From NCBI RefSeq assembly GCF_029269265.1, contig NZ_JARIXP010000003.1:202135-266134 (forward strand): a stretch of 64,000 nucleotides of DNA. The letters run 5' to 3'. A program made the translations under genes and the position numbers. Positions 40,868-49,547 of the stretch are shown here, one piece after another. How positions within the stretch are numbered: the first letter of the stretch is position 1; each line of letters starts with the position of its first letter. Source of the DNA: Rheinheimera sp. 1928-s. Its GTDB lineage: Bacteria; Pseudomonadota; Gammaproteobacteria; Enterobacterales; Alteromonadaceae. The notes under the pieces were generated by a model. That model was not told the DNA's origin. It made no database searches and saw nothing but the letters and a program-made list of their open reading frames with translations.

Positions 40868-42154
40868 TTAAAACTGCGACATTGAGCTTTCCAGCTGCGC
40901 CATGGTCACCTGCATTTGCGTGAACTGCGCCACATAGCGTTTGTACACCATATCCATGGAATAATCGTGCCGTTTTTGTTTTTCCGTCACCATATCCAGA
41001 CTGGCCTGAATAGTTTGCTGCTTACTTTTCATCATACCGGCACGCTTGGTAAAAGGTTCTAATGAGGTTTGTAAGCCACTGAATAAACCTGAATCTCCTA
41101 CCAACATAGCTTCAATTTTGGTGGGGTTATCCGCTAAGGCTTTTTCCAGCTTTTTACTGTCTACAGATAAAACACCATTCCGGTCAAACTCAATGCCGAC
41201 ACTGCTTAAGGTAGTTCCTTCGTACAGTTTCTGAAATGACTGGCGCAGCTGACTACTGATGCTACGCGCCATAGTGTCTGAGTTTAAGCTGGAGTCAGAA
41301 CTGATTTGCTTGACCAGCGCATTGTAGCCATCGACAAACTTTTTCAGTTTTTCTTCGACAGCTTTTGGATCTTGTTCCACCTTAATCTGCACTGGCTGAT
41401 CGGTGCCCAACTGTGCTTTTTTCAAATCAATGGTTACGCCTGCTATCACATCTTCCAGTTTGTTGCTGGCCGAGGTGACTGTGATCGCATTTTCAGCGCC
41501 TACCTTGACTATCGCATCCTGCGCCGCTTTTAACTGAGTAGCACCCGCAACAGCAGCAGAGATATCAGCACCTGAAGTATCAGCGCCAGGCACAAAATTC
41601 ATACTGATCGCATTGGCTGCACCTGAATCTTTGCTGGTCAATACCAGATAAGACTGAGCGCCGCTGCGCACTACAGTGGCCTGCACGCCGCTGTTATCTT
41701 CGGCTTTATTAATGGCTGTGGCCAGGCCAGTTAAGCCGGCACCTGGAGATAAAGTGGATAAATCAACAGAAAAAGACTCGCCTGCAACCGTCAGTTGAAA
41801 TTGACCATCAGCTGGCAAGGTATCAGTGCTGTTAAAGGCCATGGACATCTGATGATTCTGGGCTATCTGCTGGACAAAAATTTCATAATCGCCCGCTACC
41901 GCATCACTGCCTACGGTGACGCCTAACACAGTATCCAGGTTAGTACTGGCTGTGTTCGCTAATAATTCTTTGTCTTTCGTAAAGCTTTTTAGCAGGTCCT
42001 GCATACTGCTCAGCGATGTTTCCAGTTTTTTATAAGAAGAAAGCAAAGTGGAGAACCGGTTCTGCTGCGCGTTTAACACGTTATCTTTGCTCGAGCGCTC
42101 AATTTGAGTGTACTGCTGAGCCAGATAAGCGGGATCTATACTGGAATATGCCAT
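40868..42154 (-). CDS. fliD: Flagellar filament cap protein FliD (LafB)
   Basis: The 428-residue protein has the FliD N domain (YAQQYTQIERSSKDNVLNAQQNRFSTLLSSYKKLETSLSSMQDLLKSF, with AYSSIDPAYLA before it) and a C-terminal coiled-coil domain (GLFSGLQTSLEPFTKRAGMMKSKQQTIQASLDMVTEKQKRHDYSMDMVYKRYVAQFTQMQ). It forms the pentameric cap that assembles flagellin. Its AGGAAAG ribosome site lies just after the lafA terminator. Confidence 0.95.
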   Translation of the reverse strand: MAYSSIDPAYLAQQYTQIERSSKDNVLNAQQNRFSTLLSSYKKLETSLSSMQDLLKSFTKDKELLANTASTNLDTVLGVTVGSDAVAGDYEIFVQQIAQNHQMSMAFNSTDTLPADGQFQLTVAGESFSVDLSTLSPGAGLTGLATAINKAEDNSGVQATVVRSGAQSYLVLTSKDSGAANAISMNFVPGADTSGADISAAVAGATQLKAAQDAIVKVGAENAITVTSASNKLEDVIAGVTIDLKKAQLGTDQPVQIKVEQDPKAVEEKLKKFVDGYNALVKQISSDSSLNSDTMARSISSQLRQSFQKLYEGTTLSSVGIEFDRNGVLSVDSKKLEKALADNPTKIEAMLVGDSGLFSGLQTSLEPFTKRAGMMKSKQQTIQASLDMVTEKQKRHDYSMDMVYKRYVAQFTQMQVTMAQLESSMSQF

Positions 42155-42182
42155 AACGCTTTCCTGCTAAATTCAATTCGGG

Positions 42183-42213
42183 AAAAACCCCACTAAGCCG
42201 AAACTTAGTGGGG
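42183..42213 (-). terminator. Rho-independent terminator of lafA
   Basis: On the minus strand CCCCACTAAG-TTTCGG-CTTAGTGGGG is followed by TTTTT, about 35 bp past the lafA stop. The strong stem with its loop and U-tract is canonical, as expected for a highly expressed flagellin gene. Confidence 0.95.
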
Positions 42214-42246
42214 CGCGGTTGGAGCAATCCTTCGCCCCGGGCTCGA

Positions 42247-43110
42247 TTAACGTAACAGCTGACTGACCATCTGAGTGGTGGTGTTCGCTGTGCTCAGTAC
42301 AGAAATACCTGAGTTCAGTAACAATTGCTGTTTAGTCATGTTAGAAGTTTCTTTAGCGAAATCAGCATCCATCAGCTGGTTCTTTGCAGCACCAGTGTTT
42401 TCAGTCATGTTAGACAAGTTGTTGATGGTGTGGTCTAAACGGTTCATGCTGGCACCCAGCTTAGAACGTGCAGCACCTATGTTGTCTAAGAAGGTATTGA
42501 TAGTATCGATTTCAGTACGGGCATTGGCCTGAGAAGTAGCTGAGTCAGTATCGAACGCCAGATTTAATAAATCAGTATCGACGCTGGCCTGTACATCAGT
42601 CAGTTCAGCAGTAATATCAACTTCCAGAGTTTCAGCTGAAGATGCGCCGATATGGAATTCTACAGCAGCGATAAATTTACCGTCTGTAGCGTCAAATAAT
42701 TTAGTACCGCTACCAAAAGCTGTGTTGTCCATAATGTTGGCCAACTCTTCTTTTAATGCAGTGTATTCAGAATCAAAAGCAGCATATTCAGCTTCTGAGT
42801 TAGTACCGTTGGCTGCCTGAGTAGCCAGTTCTTTCATACGGTAAGCGATGTTGGTCATCTCATCAAACGCACCTTCAGCTGTTTGCAGCATAGAGTTAGC
42901 GTTGTTCGCGTTGTTGATGGCAGTTTCCTGACCCACTAACTGAGAGTTCAGACGGCTGGCAATTTGTAAACCGGCTGCATCGTCTTTTGCAGAGTTAATA
43001 CGGAAACCTGTACCTAAACGCTCTAAAGCTACAGACAAACCATCGTTAGTACGGTTTAACTGGTTACGGATTGTGGTTGCAGCTGCGTTCGATTGAATTG
43101 ATAAAGCCAT
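42247..43110 (-). CDS. lafA: Lateral flagellin LafA
   Basis: The 287-residue flagellin has conserved D0/D1 ends: N-terminal RTNDGLSVALERLGTGFRINSAKDDAAGLQIASRLNSQ and C-terminal MDADFAKETSNMTKQQLLLNSGISVLSTANTTTQMVSQLLR. The variable D2/D3 region is very short, giving a compact flagellin typical of lateral filaments. It is the only flagellin gene here and stands as its own transcript, with a terminator on each side and a LafS-type promoter upstream. No glycosylation genes are adjacent. Confidence 0.96.
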   Translation of the reverse strand: MALSIQSNAAATTIRNQLNRTNDGLSVALERLGTGFRINSAKDDAAGLQIASRLNSQLVGQETAINNANNANSMLQTAEGAFDEMTNIAYRMKELATQAANGTNSEAEYAAFDSEYTALKEELANIMDNTAFGSGTKLFDATDGKFIAAVEFHIGASSAETLEVDITAELTDVQASVDTDLLNLAFDTDSATSQANARTEIDTINTFLDNIGAARSKLGASMNRLDHTINNLSNMTENTGAAKNQLMDADFAKETSNMTKQQLLLNSGISVLSTANTTTQMVSQLLR

Positions 43111-43144
43111 TTGAGTTTGCTCCTATGCATGTTGCTCAAAACTA

Positions 43145-43173
43145 TTAAGCGACCCCTGAAAGCAGGAACTGAA
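43145..43173 (-). promoter_or_regulatory. Candidate LafS (sigma-28) promoter of lafA
   Basis: On the minus strand TTCAGTTC is followed after 12 bp by GTCGCTTAA, ending about 35 bp before the lafA ATG. The same arrangement (TAAAGTTT-N12-GTCGCTTAA) stands upstream of flgM. The -35 part resembles the FliA consensus TAAAGTTT; the -10 part departs from GCCGATAA. Confidence 0.55.
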
Positions 43174-43201
43174 ATTTTTTTTCAAAATAATTTTTCAAGG
43201 T

Positions 43202-43238
43202 AAAAAAATGGCGCTGAACCGTTACCAGCGCAGCGCCC
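43202..43238 (-). terminator. Terminator of the flg operon (after the unknown gene)
   Basis: On the minus strand GGCGCTG ... CAGCGCC forms a stem followed by ATTTTTTTA, about 25 bp past the stop of the unrecognised gene. It isolates the lafA promoter from upstream transcription. Confidence 0.88.
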
Positions 43239-43260
43239 AACTACAGGAAAGAATTGTGTA

Positions 43261-44274
43261 TCAATCAGCTAAAGCAAACTCAACTAAACTGCGGGTGACA
43301 TTGCCTTGCGCCATAATGGCAGATAAAGAGGAAGCCGCACCTTGCTGCATTTGCACTTTCAGCTCCTGGCTGACTACAGAAACCTGTTGTTCACTTTGCT
43401 GACTGTCGGCCATCCGCAACGCGTTCAGTTTAGCCACCAGCACCTGACGCTCAGACTGTACTTGTCGCAACATCTGCTGCAGTTTCTGCTGTACTTGTGT
43501 CAGCTGTGCCTGATAAGCCTGCTGGTTTTCCATCTGCTGCGCTTGCTGTGCCAATACAGTCAACTGACCTTCAGGTTTTTGCAAGCGAACCTGCACCGGA
43601 TTACCAGCGGCAATACGAATACCTTCGCCCTGCATTTGCCAGGGCTGACTCAAAAGATGACTCTGGCCAGCAGCGGCACTGAAGATCAGCACAGGGCCTT
43701 GTTGTTTCAGTTCAATCTGATGTTTGGCAAATTCCTGCTGCATCATGGCGAGGTTAGCATCAGCTGACTGTCCTGCCGGAAAACTCAATTGAATTTTCTG
43801 ACCGTCAGCCAAACCAATACTGAGTATCTCGGGTTGTTTGCGAGGGCTTAACAGATCGATTTTGCTGTTCAGTTGCCACTGATGCTGACCTTGGGGCTGA
43901 CTGCTGAGCAGAAAATCGGCAGTCAAAGCCGTATTTTTTTGCTTTAACTGGTTTTCCAGTTGCTGCAATTGCTGACTTATTTGCTGTTTTTGCCCGCCAG
44001 ACTGCGGTAAATCCAGCTGTTTTTTTAACTGATCAAGTTGCTGATACAACTGACGAATTTGCTGTTCAGCCTGTTGATTTTTTGCCAGTTGGCGTGACAC
44101 GTCAGCACTGACACTCCAGCGGCTTAAAGTCTCAAGCTGCTGTTGTAAGGAACCACCGCGACTGGAGCCTGCTTTTGTGGGTTCTGTTTCGACAACCTGA
44201 GTTTTAGCAGCTTTGCCCGCAGTGTTCAGCGCCGCGACATTACTGGTCAGTTGTTTCAGGCTATCGATCAACAT
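43261..44274 (-). CDS. Unrecognised Gln-rich flagellar-cluster protein
   Basis: I do not recognise this 337-residue protein. Residues about 55-120 form a Gln-rich coiled coil (AKNQQAEQQIRQLYQQLDQLKKQL...). A beta-rich middle (FLLSSQPQGQHQWQLNSKIDLLSPRKQPEILSIGLADGQKIQLSFPAG) is followed by a second coiled coil. No signal peptide or membrane helix is seen. It starts 15 bp after flgL, ends at a terminator before lafA, and so belongs to the flgB-flgL operon. The N terminus (MLIDSLKQLTSNVAALNTAGKA) is the kind that could be read by type III export; a secreted filament/hook-associated or regulatory role is speculation. Confidence 0.75.
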   Translation of the reverse strand: MLIDSLKQLTSNVAALNTAGKAAKTQVVETEPTKAGSSRGGSLQQQLETLSRWSVSADVSRQLAKNQQAEQQIRQLYQQLDQLKKQLDLPQSGGQKQQISQQLQQLENQLKQKNTALTADFLLSSQPQGQHQWQLNSKIDLLSPRKQPEILSIGLADGQKIQLSFPAGQSADANLAMMQQEFAKHQIELKQQGPVLIFSAAAGQSHLLSQPWQMQGEGIRIAAGNPVQVRLQKPEGQLTVLAQQAQQMENQQAYQAQLTQVQQKLQQMLRQVQSERQVLVAKLNALRMADSQQSEQQVSVVSQELKVQMQQGAASSLSAIMAQGNVTRSLVEFALAD

Positions 44275-44289
44275 GGCGTAAATCCCAAC

Positions 44290-45186
44290 TTAGAGTTGAC
44301 TGAATAAACTCAGTTTTGACACTGAGCTATAGACTTTTAAAGTGGATTCATAAGACGCCAAAGCATTGTTCATTTCAATGTAAGCGGAAGGGTAATGCAC
44401 AGCTGTTAAGTCGTCCCGCAGGTTTTCAGTAAACAGAGCTATGTCGGTATTCGTAAACTCCAGTGTTTCCAGTGAACTGACAATACCGCCTATTTTGGTG
44501 ATAGCAGAGGTGGTATTGCCCAGCATAGTGCTGAGCTTATCCAACATAGCGCGCGACTCGGCACCAGCACCTGCGGCTGGTGGAGCTTGCAACAAGGCCA
44601 CATAGTCCTGCAAATCATTCAGAAAAGTAGCACCAGGCACCAGATCGCTACCCACTATATTGGCATCAACCAGCGTATTAGATGAGACTGCTACTTTACG
44701 AACCATAGCATCACCCTGATAAATGTATTGACCAGTGCCATCCTGAATAAAAGGCGGCTGGTCAATTTCACTGCCAGCAAACAAATAATTGCCATTGCCG
44801 TCTTTTGCGTTCAGCAGATCTGCAATACCAGGCATCAGCACCGCCAGCTCATTCGCCATAGCTTTCAGTTCATCTTCACCATAAGAGCCATCAGCTGCGG
44901 CTGTGACTAAAGACTGCACGGACAACAGCAAGTTATTGATACTGCTTAACTGAGTTTCCTGCTGACTTAAACTGTAAGTCACCAATTCCATATTTTTGCC
45001 GTACTGCTCCAGCGAGGTCAGCTCAGAATCCAACCGTAACACTAAAACGCTGCCCAATGGGTCGTCCGAAGGTTTGGTGATACGTTCATTGGTGGCCATC
45101 TGCACCGACAACTGGCTGTATTTTGCACTGCTGGTTTGAATGTTCCGTATTGCCGTCTCATGGTACTGGCTGCTGCTTATCCGCAT
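44290..45186 (-). CDS. flgL: Hook-filament junction protein FlgL
   Basis: The 298-residue protein has the flagellin-like N terminus MRISSSQYHETAIRNIQTSSAKYSQLSVQMATNERITKPSDDPLGSVLVLRLDSEL and C-terminal helix AYIEMNNALASYESTLKVYSSVSKLSLFSQL. It links hook (via FlgK) to filament. It follows flgK by 10 bp. Confidence 0.93.
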   Translation of the reverse strand: MRISSSQYHETAIRNIQTSSAKYSQLSVQMATNERITKPSDDPLGSVLVLRLDSELTSLEQYGKNMELVTYSLSQQETQLSSINNLLLSVQSLVTAAADGSYGEDELKAMANELAVLMPGIADLLNAKDGNGNYLFAGSEIDQPPFIQDGTGQYIYQGDAMVRKVAVSSNTLVDANIVGSDLVPGATFLNDLQDYVALLQAPPAAGAGAESRAMLDKLSTMLGNTTSAITKIGGIVSSLETLEFTNTDIALFTENLRDDLTAVHYPSAYIEMNNALASYESTLKVYSSVSKLSLFSQL

Positions 45187-45196
45187 TTTATTCTCC

Positions 45197-46516
45197 TCAG
45201 AACATCATCATCAGGGTGTCAAACATCTGCCCGGCCGTGCTGATCACCTTGGCATTGGCTTCATACAATTGCTGGTAATACATAAGGTTGGCGGCTTCTT
45301 CATCACGATTGACACCACTGATGCTTTCGCGGGATGCGACAGCTTTATCATTCAATACCTGCGAGGTTTTCACACTGGCTTGCACTTGTTTACTCTGAAT
45401 CGCCAGTTTACCAATCAGGCTGTCATAACCTGAGGCCACACCTTTCATTGAATCGATCACATTCACTAGGTTGCTGTTGTCCCCTATACCCCCTGCTGGC
45501 GCTCCGGCGACATTGCCCCGAAAAGCCAGTTTGTCCTGCGTCATCGCTGGATTCACCAAAATGCTGCCCAAAGGATCAGCAGCGTTATAGGTAAACAAAG
45601 GCACACCCGGATCATCGTTTAAATCAAAACCCATAACCAAAGCGCCATTGACCTTGTCGGCAATGTTCGTGACCAGATTATTTAATTCAGTGCGGGCCGG
45701 GTCCAGTACTTCAGATTTAACCCGCAACAAGCCACCTAAACTACCCCCGGCCGACCCTGAAATTGAAAATTGCTGATTATTAAAGGTCGATGTCACTTCT
45801 GTTCCAGCCACAGACAAGACTGCCGCTTTACCAGACATCACTAAAGGCGCACCGTTTAAGGCCGAAATGGTCATGCTGCCATTGTCTTCCGGCATCACTT
45901 CAACCTGAATATAAGCAGATAAACGATTGACCGCTTGCTCACGCGCATCCAGTAAAGTCGAAGCATCATGGCCTAAAGCAATTTCTTTGGTGATTTTCTG
46001 ATTTAACTCCGCCAGCTCCTGCAGCACAGAGTTGGTATTTTCCGTCACAGCTTCCAGTTCAAACTCAAGCTTACGGACCTGGCCTGTTAAAGCACCATCC
46101 AGTTGCTGTAAATCCTGCACCATGGCATTAGCGGAAGAGATAACTTGCTGACGATAGGCTGGTGATTCAGGTGCAGACAAAGCAGCATTAAAGGCCGAAT
46201 TCAATTCAGCCACTGCGTCATTCAGATTCAGCGAGTCGGTACCCAGCACTTCTTCGAGGTAACCAAGATAATCCTGATAACTTTCGTAGTAATTTAAATC
46301 CGACTGAGTACGCCAGATATCTGCATTGAGGAAGTTATCCACCACACGTTCAAACTTGGTTACTTTGACGCCATTCAGTGCACCATCATTGGTTTGTAAC
46401 ACTACGGTCTGACGGCTATAACCTTTCACAGCAGCGTTCGACACGTTCTGGCTGACGGCATGTAGTCCGGCGTTGGCGGCGTTGAGTCCTGAGACTCCGT
46501 TCGATAGCATACTCAT
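45197..46516 (-). CDS. flgK: Hook-associated protein FlgK
   Basis: The 439-residue protein opens MSMLSNGVSGLNAANAGLHAVSQNVSNAAVKGYSRQTVVLQT and closes DEEAANLMYYQQLYEANAKVISTAGQMFDTLMMMF, both diagnostic. It is shorter than the roughly 550 residues of enteric FlgK, a reduced middle domain being common in lateral systems. Its start overlaps the flgJ stop by 4 bp. Confidence 0.95.
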   Translation of the reverse strand: MSMLSNGVSGLNAANAGLHAVSQNVSNAAVKGYSRQTVVLQTNDGALNGVKVTKFERVVDNFLNADIWRTQSDLNYYESYQDYLGYLEEVLGTDSLNLNDAVAELNSAFNAALSAPESPAYRQQVISSANAMVQDLQQLDGALTGQVRKLEFELEAVTENTNSVLQELAELNQKITKEIALGHDASTLLDAREQAVNRLSAYIQVEVMPEDNGSMTISALNGAPLVMSGKAAVLSVAGTEVTSTFNNQQFSISGSAGGSLGGLLRVKSEVLDPARTELNNLVTNIADKVNGALVMGFDLNDDPGVPLFTYNAADPLGSILVNPAMTQDKLAFRGNVAGAPAGGIGDNSNLVNVIDSMKGVASGYDSLIGKLAIQSKQVQASVKTSQVLNDKAVASRESISGVNRDEEAANLMYYQQLYEANAKVISTAGQMFDTLMMMF

Positions 46517-46950
46517 TCAGTTGACTCGCTCTGACGTACAGGCACCTGAAGCGGCTGAGTTAAAGCCGGGGCACCATAATCCTGATATAAAGACTCAGCG
46601 ACAGAATTAGCCTCTGGCTTAAATTTATTTTCAGCATTTTCTGTTGTGCCCGAAAATTGCCGCACTATCTGTTCAGCCAAACCACTTTTGCTGTTGCTGG
46701 CCATAGACTGTGCCATCTGACTGTCGTACATATCACGGAACATCAGTTGTTCATTGCTGCTGAACATGCCTTCATCACCCGTCAGTGCATCACTGGCTGA
46801 ACGCATATTCTTCAGCACCATTTGCAAAAATAAGGTTTCAAACTGTTCAGCAACTTGCTGCAAAGACTCGCTTTGTGACTGATTTTTATCAATTTGCAGG
46901 CCAAACTGAGGGTCAAAGGCCAATTTCTGACTCATTGTATCTATCTTCAT
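46513..46950 (-). CDS. flgJ: FlgJ, rod-scaffold domain only
   Basis: The 145-residue protein has the FlgJ N-terminal rod-binding domain (LQQVAEQFETLFLQMVLKNMRSASDALTGDEGMFSSNEQLMFRDMYDSQMAQSMASNSKSGLAEQIVRQ). The C-terminal muramidase domain of polar/enteric FlgJ is absent and no separate hydrolase gene is nearby, so wall passage would need another enzyme. It lies between flgI and flgK. Confidence 0.92.
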   Translation of the reverse strand: MKIDTMSQKLAFDPQFGLQIDKNQSQSESLQQVAEQFETLFLQMVLKNMRSASDALTGDEGMFSSNEQLMFRDMYDSQMAQSMASNSKSGLAEQIVRQFSGTTENAENKFKPEANSVAESLYQDYGAPALTQPLQVPVRQSESTE

Positions 46951-46952
46951 TG

Positions 46953-48056
46953 TTAAATCACCACCACATCAGCATCCAGTGCCCCGGCATTATCCAACGC
47001 CAATAAAATAGACATCAGCTCGGTAGGTGTTGCGCCCAGGCTATTGACCGCCTGCACTATAGTGTCGAGCGATGTGCCTTCAGGCCAGACCATCATATTG
47101 GCGTTTTGCTGAGTGACATCCACACTGCTGTTTTGCAGCGGCAAAGTTTCGCCCCGACTGAATGGCATAGGCTGGCTGGCCCCTTCCTGCTCACTGATAG
47201 TAATAGTTAAACTGCCATGACTGACGGCTGCACGTTTCACCCGCACTTCATTGCTGATCACCACAGTGCCAGTTCTGCTGTTAAACACCACCCGAGGTCG
47301 CTGTGAGCCTTCTTCGACTGTTAGATCCTGCAACATGGCCATAAAAGTAGTGCGGTTATCGGCATCTTTAGGAGCACTGATCACCAGTTTTGACCAGTTT
47401 TCTGCCCGCGCCACCGAAGGACCAAACATATCGTTAATAGCAGTCACTACATTGCGGGCGGTTTTGTAATTGGGCTTTTTCAGGTTCAATACTAAATCGC
47501 CGTCCTGCTGCAGATTTTCAATGCTGCGCTCAATAATAGCGCCACCAGGAATAATGCCGGCTGTTGGCACGTTGACTGTGACTGAGGAGCCATTTAAGCC
47601 TTCGGCCTTAATACCACCCACCACTAAGTTACCTTGCGCCAGCGCATACACTTTACCGTCTACACCCCGTAAAGGTGTCAGCATCAGACTGCCACCATGT
47701 AAACTTTTAGCATCGCCCAGCGACATAATAGTCACATCTATCGCCTGGCCCGGGCTGGCCATAGGCGGCAGGGTGGCCTGCACTGCCACCGCAGCGACGT
47801 TTTTCGATTTAGGTAAAGAGGCTTCGTCCAGCTGTACGCCAAATTGCTTCAACATATTATTCAGCGACTGGGCGGCAAATTTGATCTGGGCTTTGTCACC
47901 TGAACCGGGTAAGCCCACCACTAAACCGTAGCCAACTAACTGATTTTCCCGAACGCCCTGAATATCCACTATATCCAATAAAGGCCGTGCCGCAGCCTGA
48001 CTTTGTTGGCTTAACAGCAACAACACCAGAGGTAAAATCAAACAAAAAAAACGCAT
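46953..48056 (-). CDS. flgI: Flagellar P-ring protein FlgI
   Basis: The 367-residue exported protein (signal 1-22, ending AAARP) opens with RPLLDIVDIQGVRENQLVGYGLVVGLPGSGDK, and has LDTIVQAVNSLGATPTELMSILLALDNAGALDADVVVI at the C terminus. It forms the periplasmic bushing around the rod at the peptidoglycan layer. Confidence 0.97.
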   Translation of the reverse strand: MRFFCLILPLVLLLLSQQSQAAARPLLDIVDIQGVRENQLVGYGLVVGLPGSGDKAQIKFAAQSLNNMLKQFGVQLDEASLPKSKNVAAVAVQATLPPMASPGQAIDVTIMSLGDAKSLHGGSLMLTPLRGVDGKVYALAQGNLVVGGIKAEGLNGSSVTVNVPTAGIIPGGAIIERSIENLQQDGDLVLNLKKPNYKTARNVVTAINDMFGPSVARAENWSKLVISAPKDADNRTTFMAMLQDLTVEEGSQRPRVVFNSRTGTVVISNEVRVKRAAVSHGSLTITISEQEGASQPMPFSRGETLPLQNSSVDVTQQNANMMVWPEGTSLDTIVQAVNSLGATPTELMSILLALDNAGALDADVVVI

Positions 48057-48066
48057 AAGTCACCCG

Positions 48067-48738
48067 TCAGAATAAGTTCAGGTAAGAAGAAAACAGCTTG
48101 GTGATCCAGCCAGGTTCAGCCGCATCGGCCATGCTGCCTTTGCCGGCATAGGTAATACGCGCATCAGCAATACGCTGCGACGAAATACGGTTGGTGACAT
48201 CAATATCATCGGGCCGCACTATGCCTTGCAGGCGAATATACTCATCCCCCTGATTCAACTTGATCCACTTCTCGCCCCGAATGGTTAAAGAGCCATTAGG
48301 TAACACTTCAGTCACCCGCACTGTGATAGCGCCTCGTAAGAAGTTCTGCTGACTGGCACTGCTTTCGCCTTCATAGTTCTGACCATTTCTCAGCTGCATA
48401 GCTAAATCAGATACGGTAGCGTTGCCAAGTAAAGGCACACCCATATTGATGTTGGTGTTGCGGTCTACTGCACTGTCGGCACTTTTACTGGACTGGGTCC
48501 GCTCGTTCAGCTCGACAGTCAGAATATCGCCAACTCTGTAGGCTCTTTTGTCTTCAAATAAAGTGAACATATAAGAGTCAGCATACAAGCTGCCCGCGCT
48601 GGCAGGTTCGGCTTGCTGGCTCACCATAGGATTAGCTGCGCCACGTTCCCAGTCAGCATCATCTGCCAAAGGACTGTCAGGTTTAGTGCTGCAAGAGGCC
48701 AGGCTAAACAGCACAAATACCAGAAGAAAACGCAGCAT
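48067..48738 (-). CDS. flgH: Flagellar L-ring lipoprotein FlgH
   Basis: The 223-residue lipoprotein has lipobox LASC (Cys about 16) and the FlgH core SYMFTLFEDKRAYRVGDILTVELNERTQSSKSAD...VRVTEVLPNGSLTIRGEKWIKLNQGDEYIRLQGIVRPDDI. It forms the outer-membrane L ring with FlgI. Confidence 0.97.
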   Translation of the reverse strand: MLRFLLVFVLFSLASCSTKPDSPLADDADWERGAANPMVSQQAEPASAGSLYADSYMFTLFEDKRAYRVGDILTVELNERTQSSKSADSAVDRNTNINMGVPLLGNATVSDLAMQLRNGQNYEGESSASQQNFLRGAITVRVTEVLPNGSLTIRGEKWIKLNQGDEYIRLQGIVRPDDIDVTNRISSQRIADARITYAGKGSMADAAEPGWITKLFSSYLNLF

Positions 48739-48748
48739 AGTCAGCTCC

Positions 48749-49534
48749 TTACATGCTTTGGCTGATAAAGTTCAGCATATCGTCGGCGGCAGTCACTACT
48801 TTGGCGTTCATTTCATAAGCCCGCTGTACGGCAATCATATTGACCATTTCATCAACCACACTGACGTTGGAACCTTCCAGTGTGTATTGCTGCAACTTGC
48901 CCAGAGCTTCTTCACCCGGTATACCCTCAACAGCTTCGCCAGAGGCTGCGGTAGCGCGATACAAATTGCCGCCCAGCACTTCGAGACCAGCCGGATTAAC
49001 GAAGTTAACAGTTAAAATTTGCCCCAGCTCCTGCACTTCATCCTGACCAGCAATTTTTGCCGTCACAGTGCCGTCTGTGCCAATAGTGACCTTGGTCGCA
49101 TCCGGCGGGATCGCAAGGTTTTGCGCCAGCGGCAAGCCATTGCCATTGGTAATTAAGCCATCTGAGTTCAGATGAAACTGGCCGTTGCGCGAATACAGCA
49201 ATTCACCGTCTGTATTTTCAATCTGAAAAAAGCCCTGACCATCAATGGCAACATCCAGCTGGTTGCCTGTGGTTTCAGCGCTGCCTTCGGTGAAAATTTT
49301 CTGAGTGCCGTTTACCCGCACACCAGTACCGACCTGAATGCCAGAAGGCACCTGATTCAGTTCATCCGCTTGTGTTCCTGGTTGACGCTGCACCTGATAA
49401 AACAAATCTTCAAACACCACACGGTCTTTTTTAAAGCCGACTGTGTTGACGTTCGCCAGGTTGTTGGAAATAGTGGTCATGCGCATATCCTGCGCTGCTA
49501 AACCTGTTTTACTGACCCATAAAGCTGAATTCAT
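48749..49534 (-). CDS. flgG: Distal rod protein FlgG
   Basis: The 261-residue protein opens with SALWVSKTGLAAQDMRMTTISNNLANVNTVGFKKDRVVFEDLFYQ and ends LEGSNVSVVDEMVNMIAVQRAYEMNAKVVTAADDMLNFISQSM, both classic for FlgG. It builds the distal rod beneath the hook. It sits 10 bp before flgH. Confidence 0.97.
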   Translation of the reverse strand: MNSALWVSKTGLAAQDMRMTTISNNLANVNTVGFKKDRVVFEDLFYQVQRQPGTQADELNQVPSGIQVGTGVRVNGTQKIFTEGSAETTGNQLDVAIDGQGFFQIENTDGELLYSRNGQFHLNSDGLITNGNGLPLAQNLAIPPDATKVTIGTDGTVTAKIAGQDEVQELGQILTVNFVNPAGLEVLGGNLYRATAASGEAVEGIPGEEALGKLQQYTLEGSNVSVVDEMVNMIAVQRAYEMNAKVVTAADDMLNFISQSM

Positions 49535-49547
49535 TGTTGTTGTCCTG

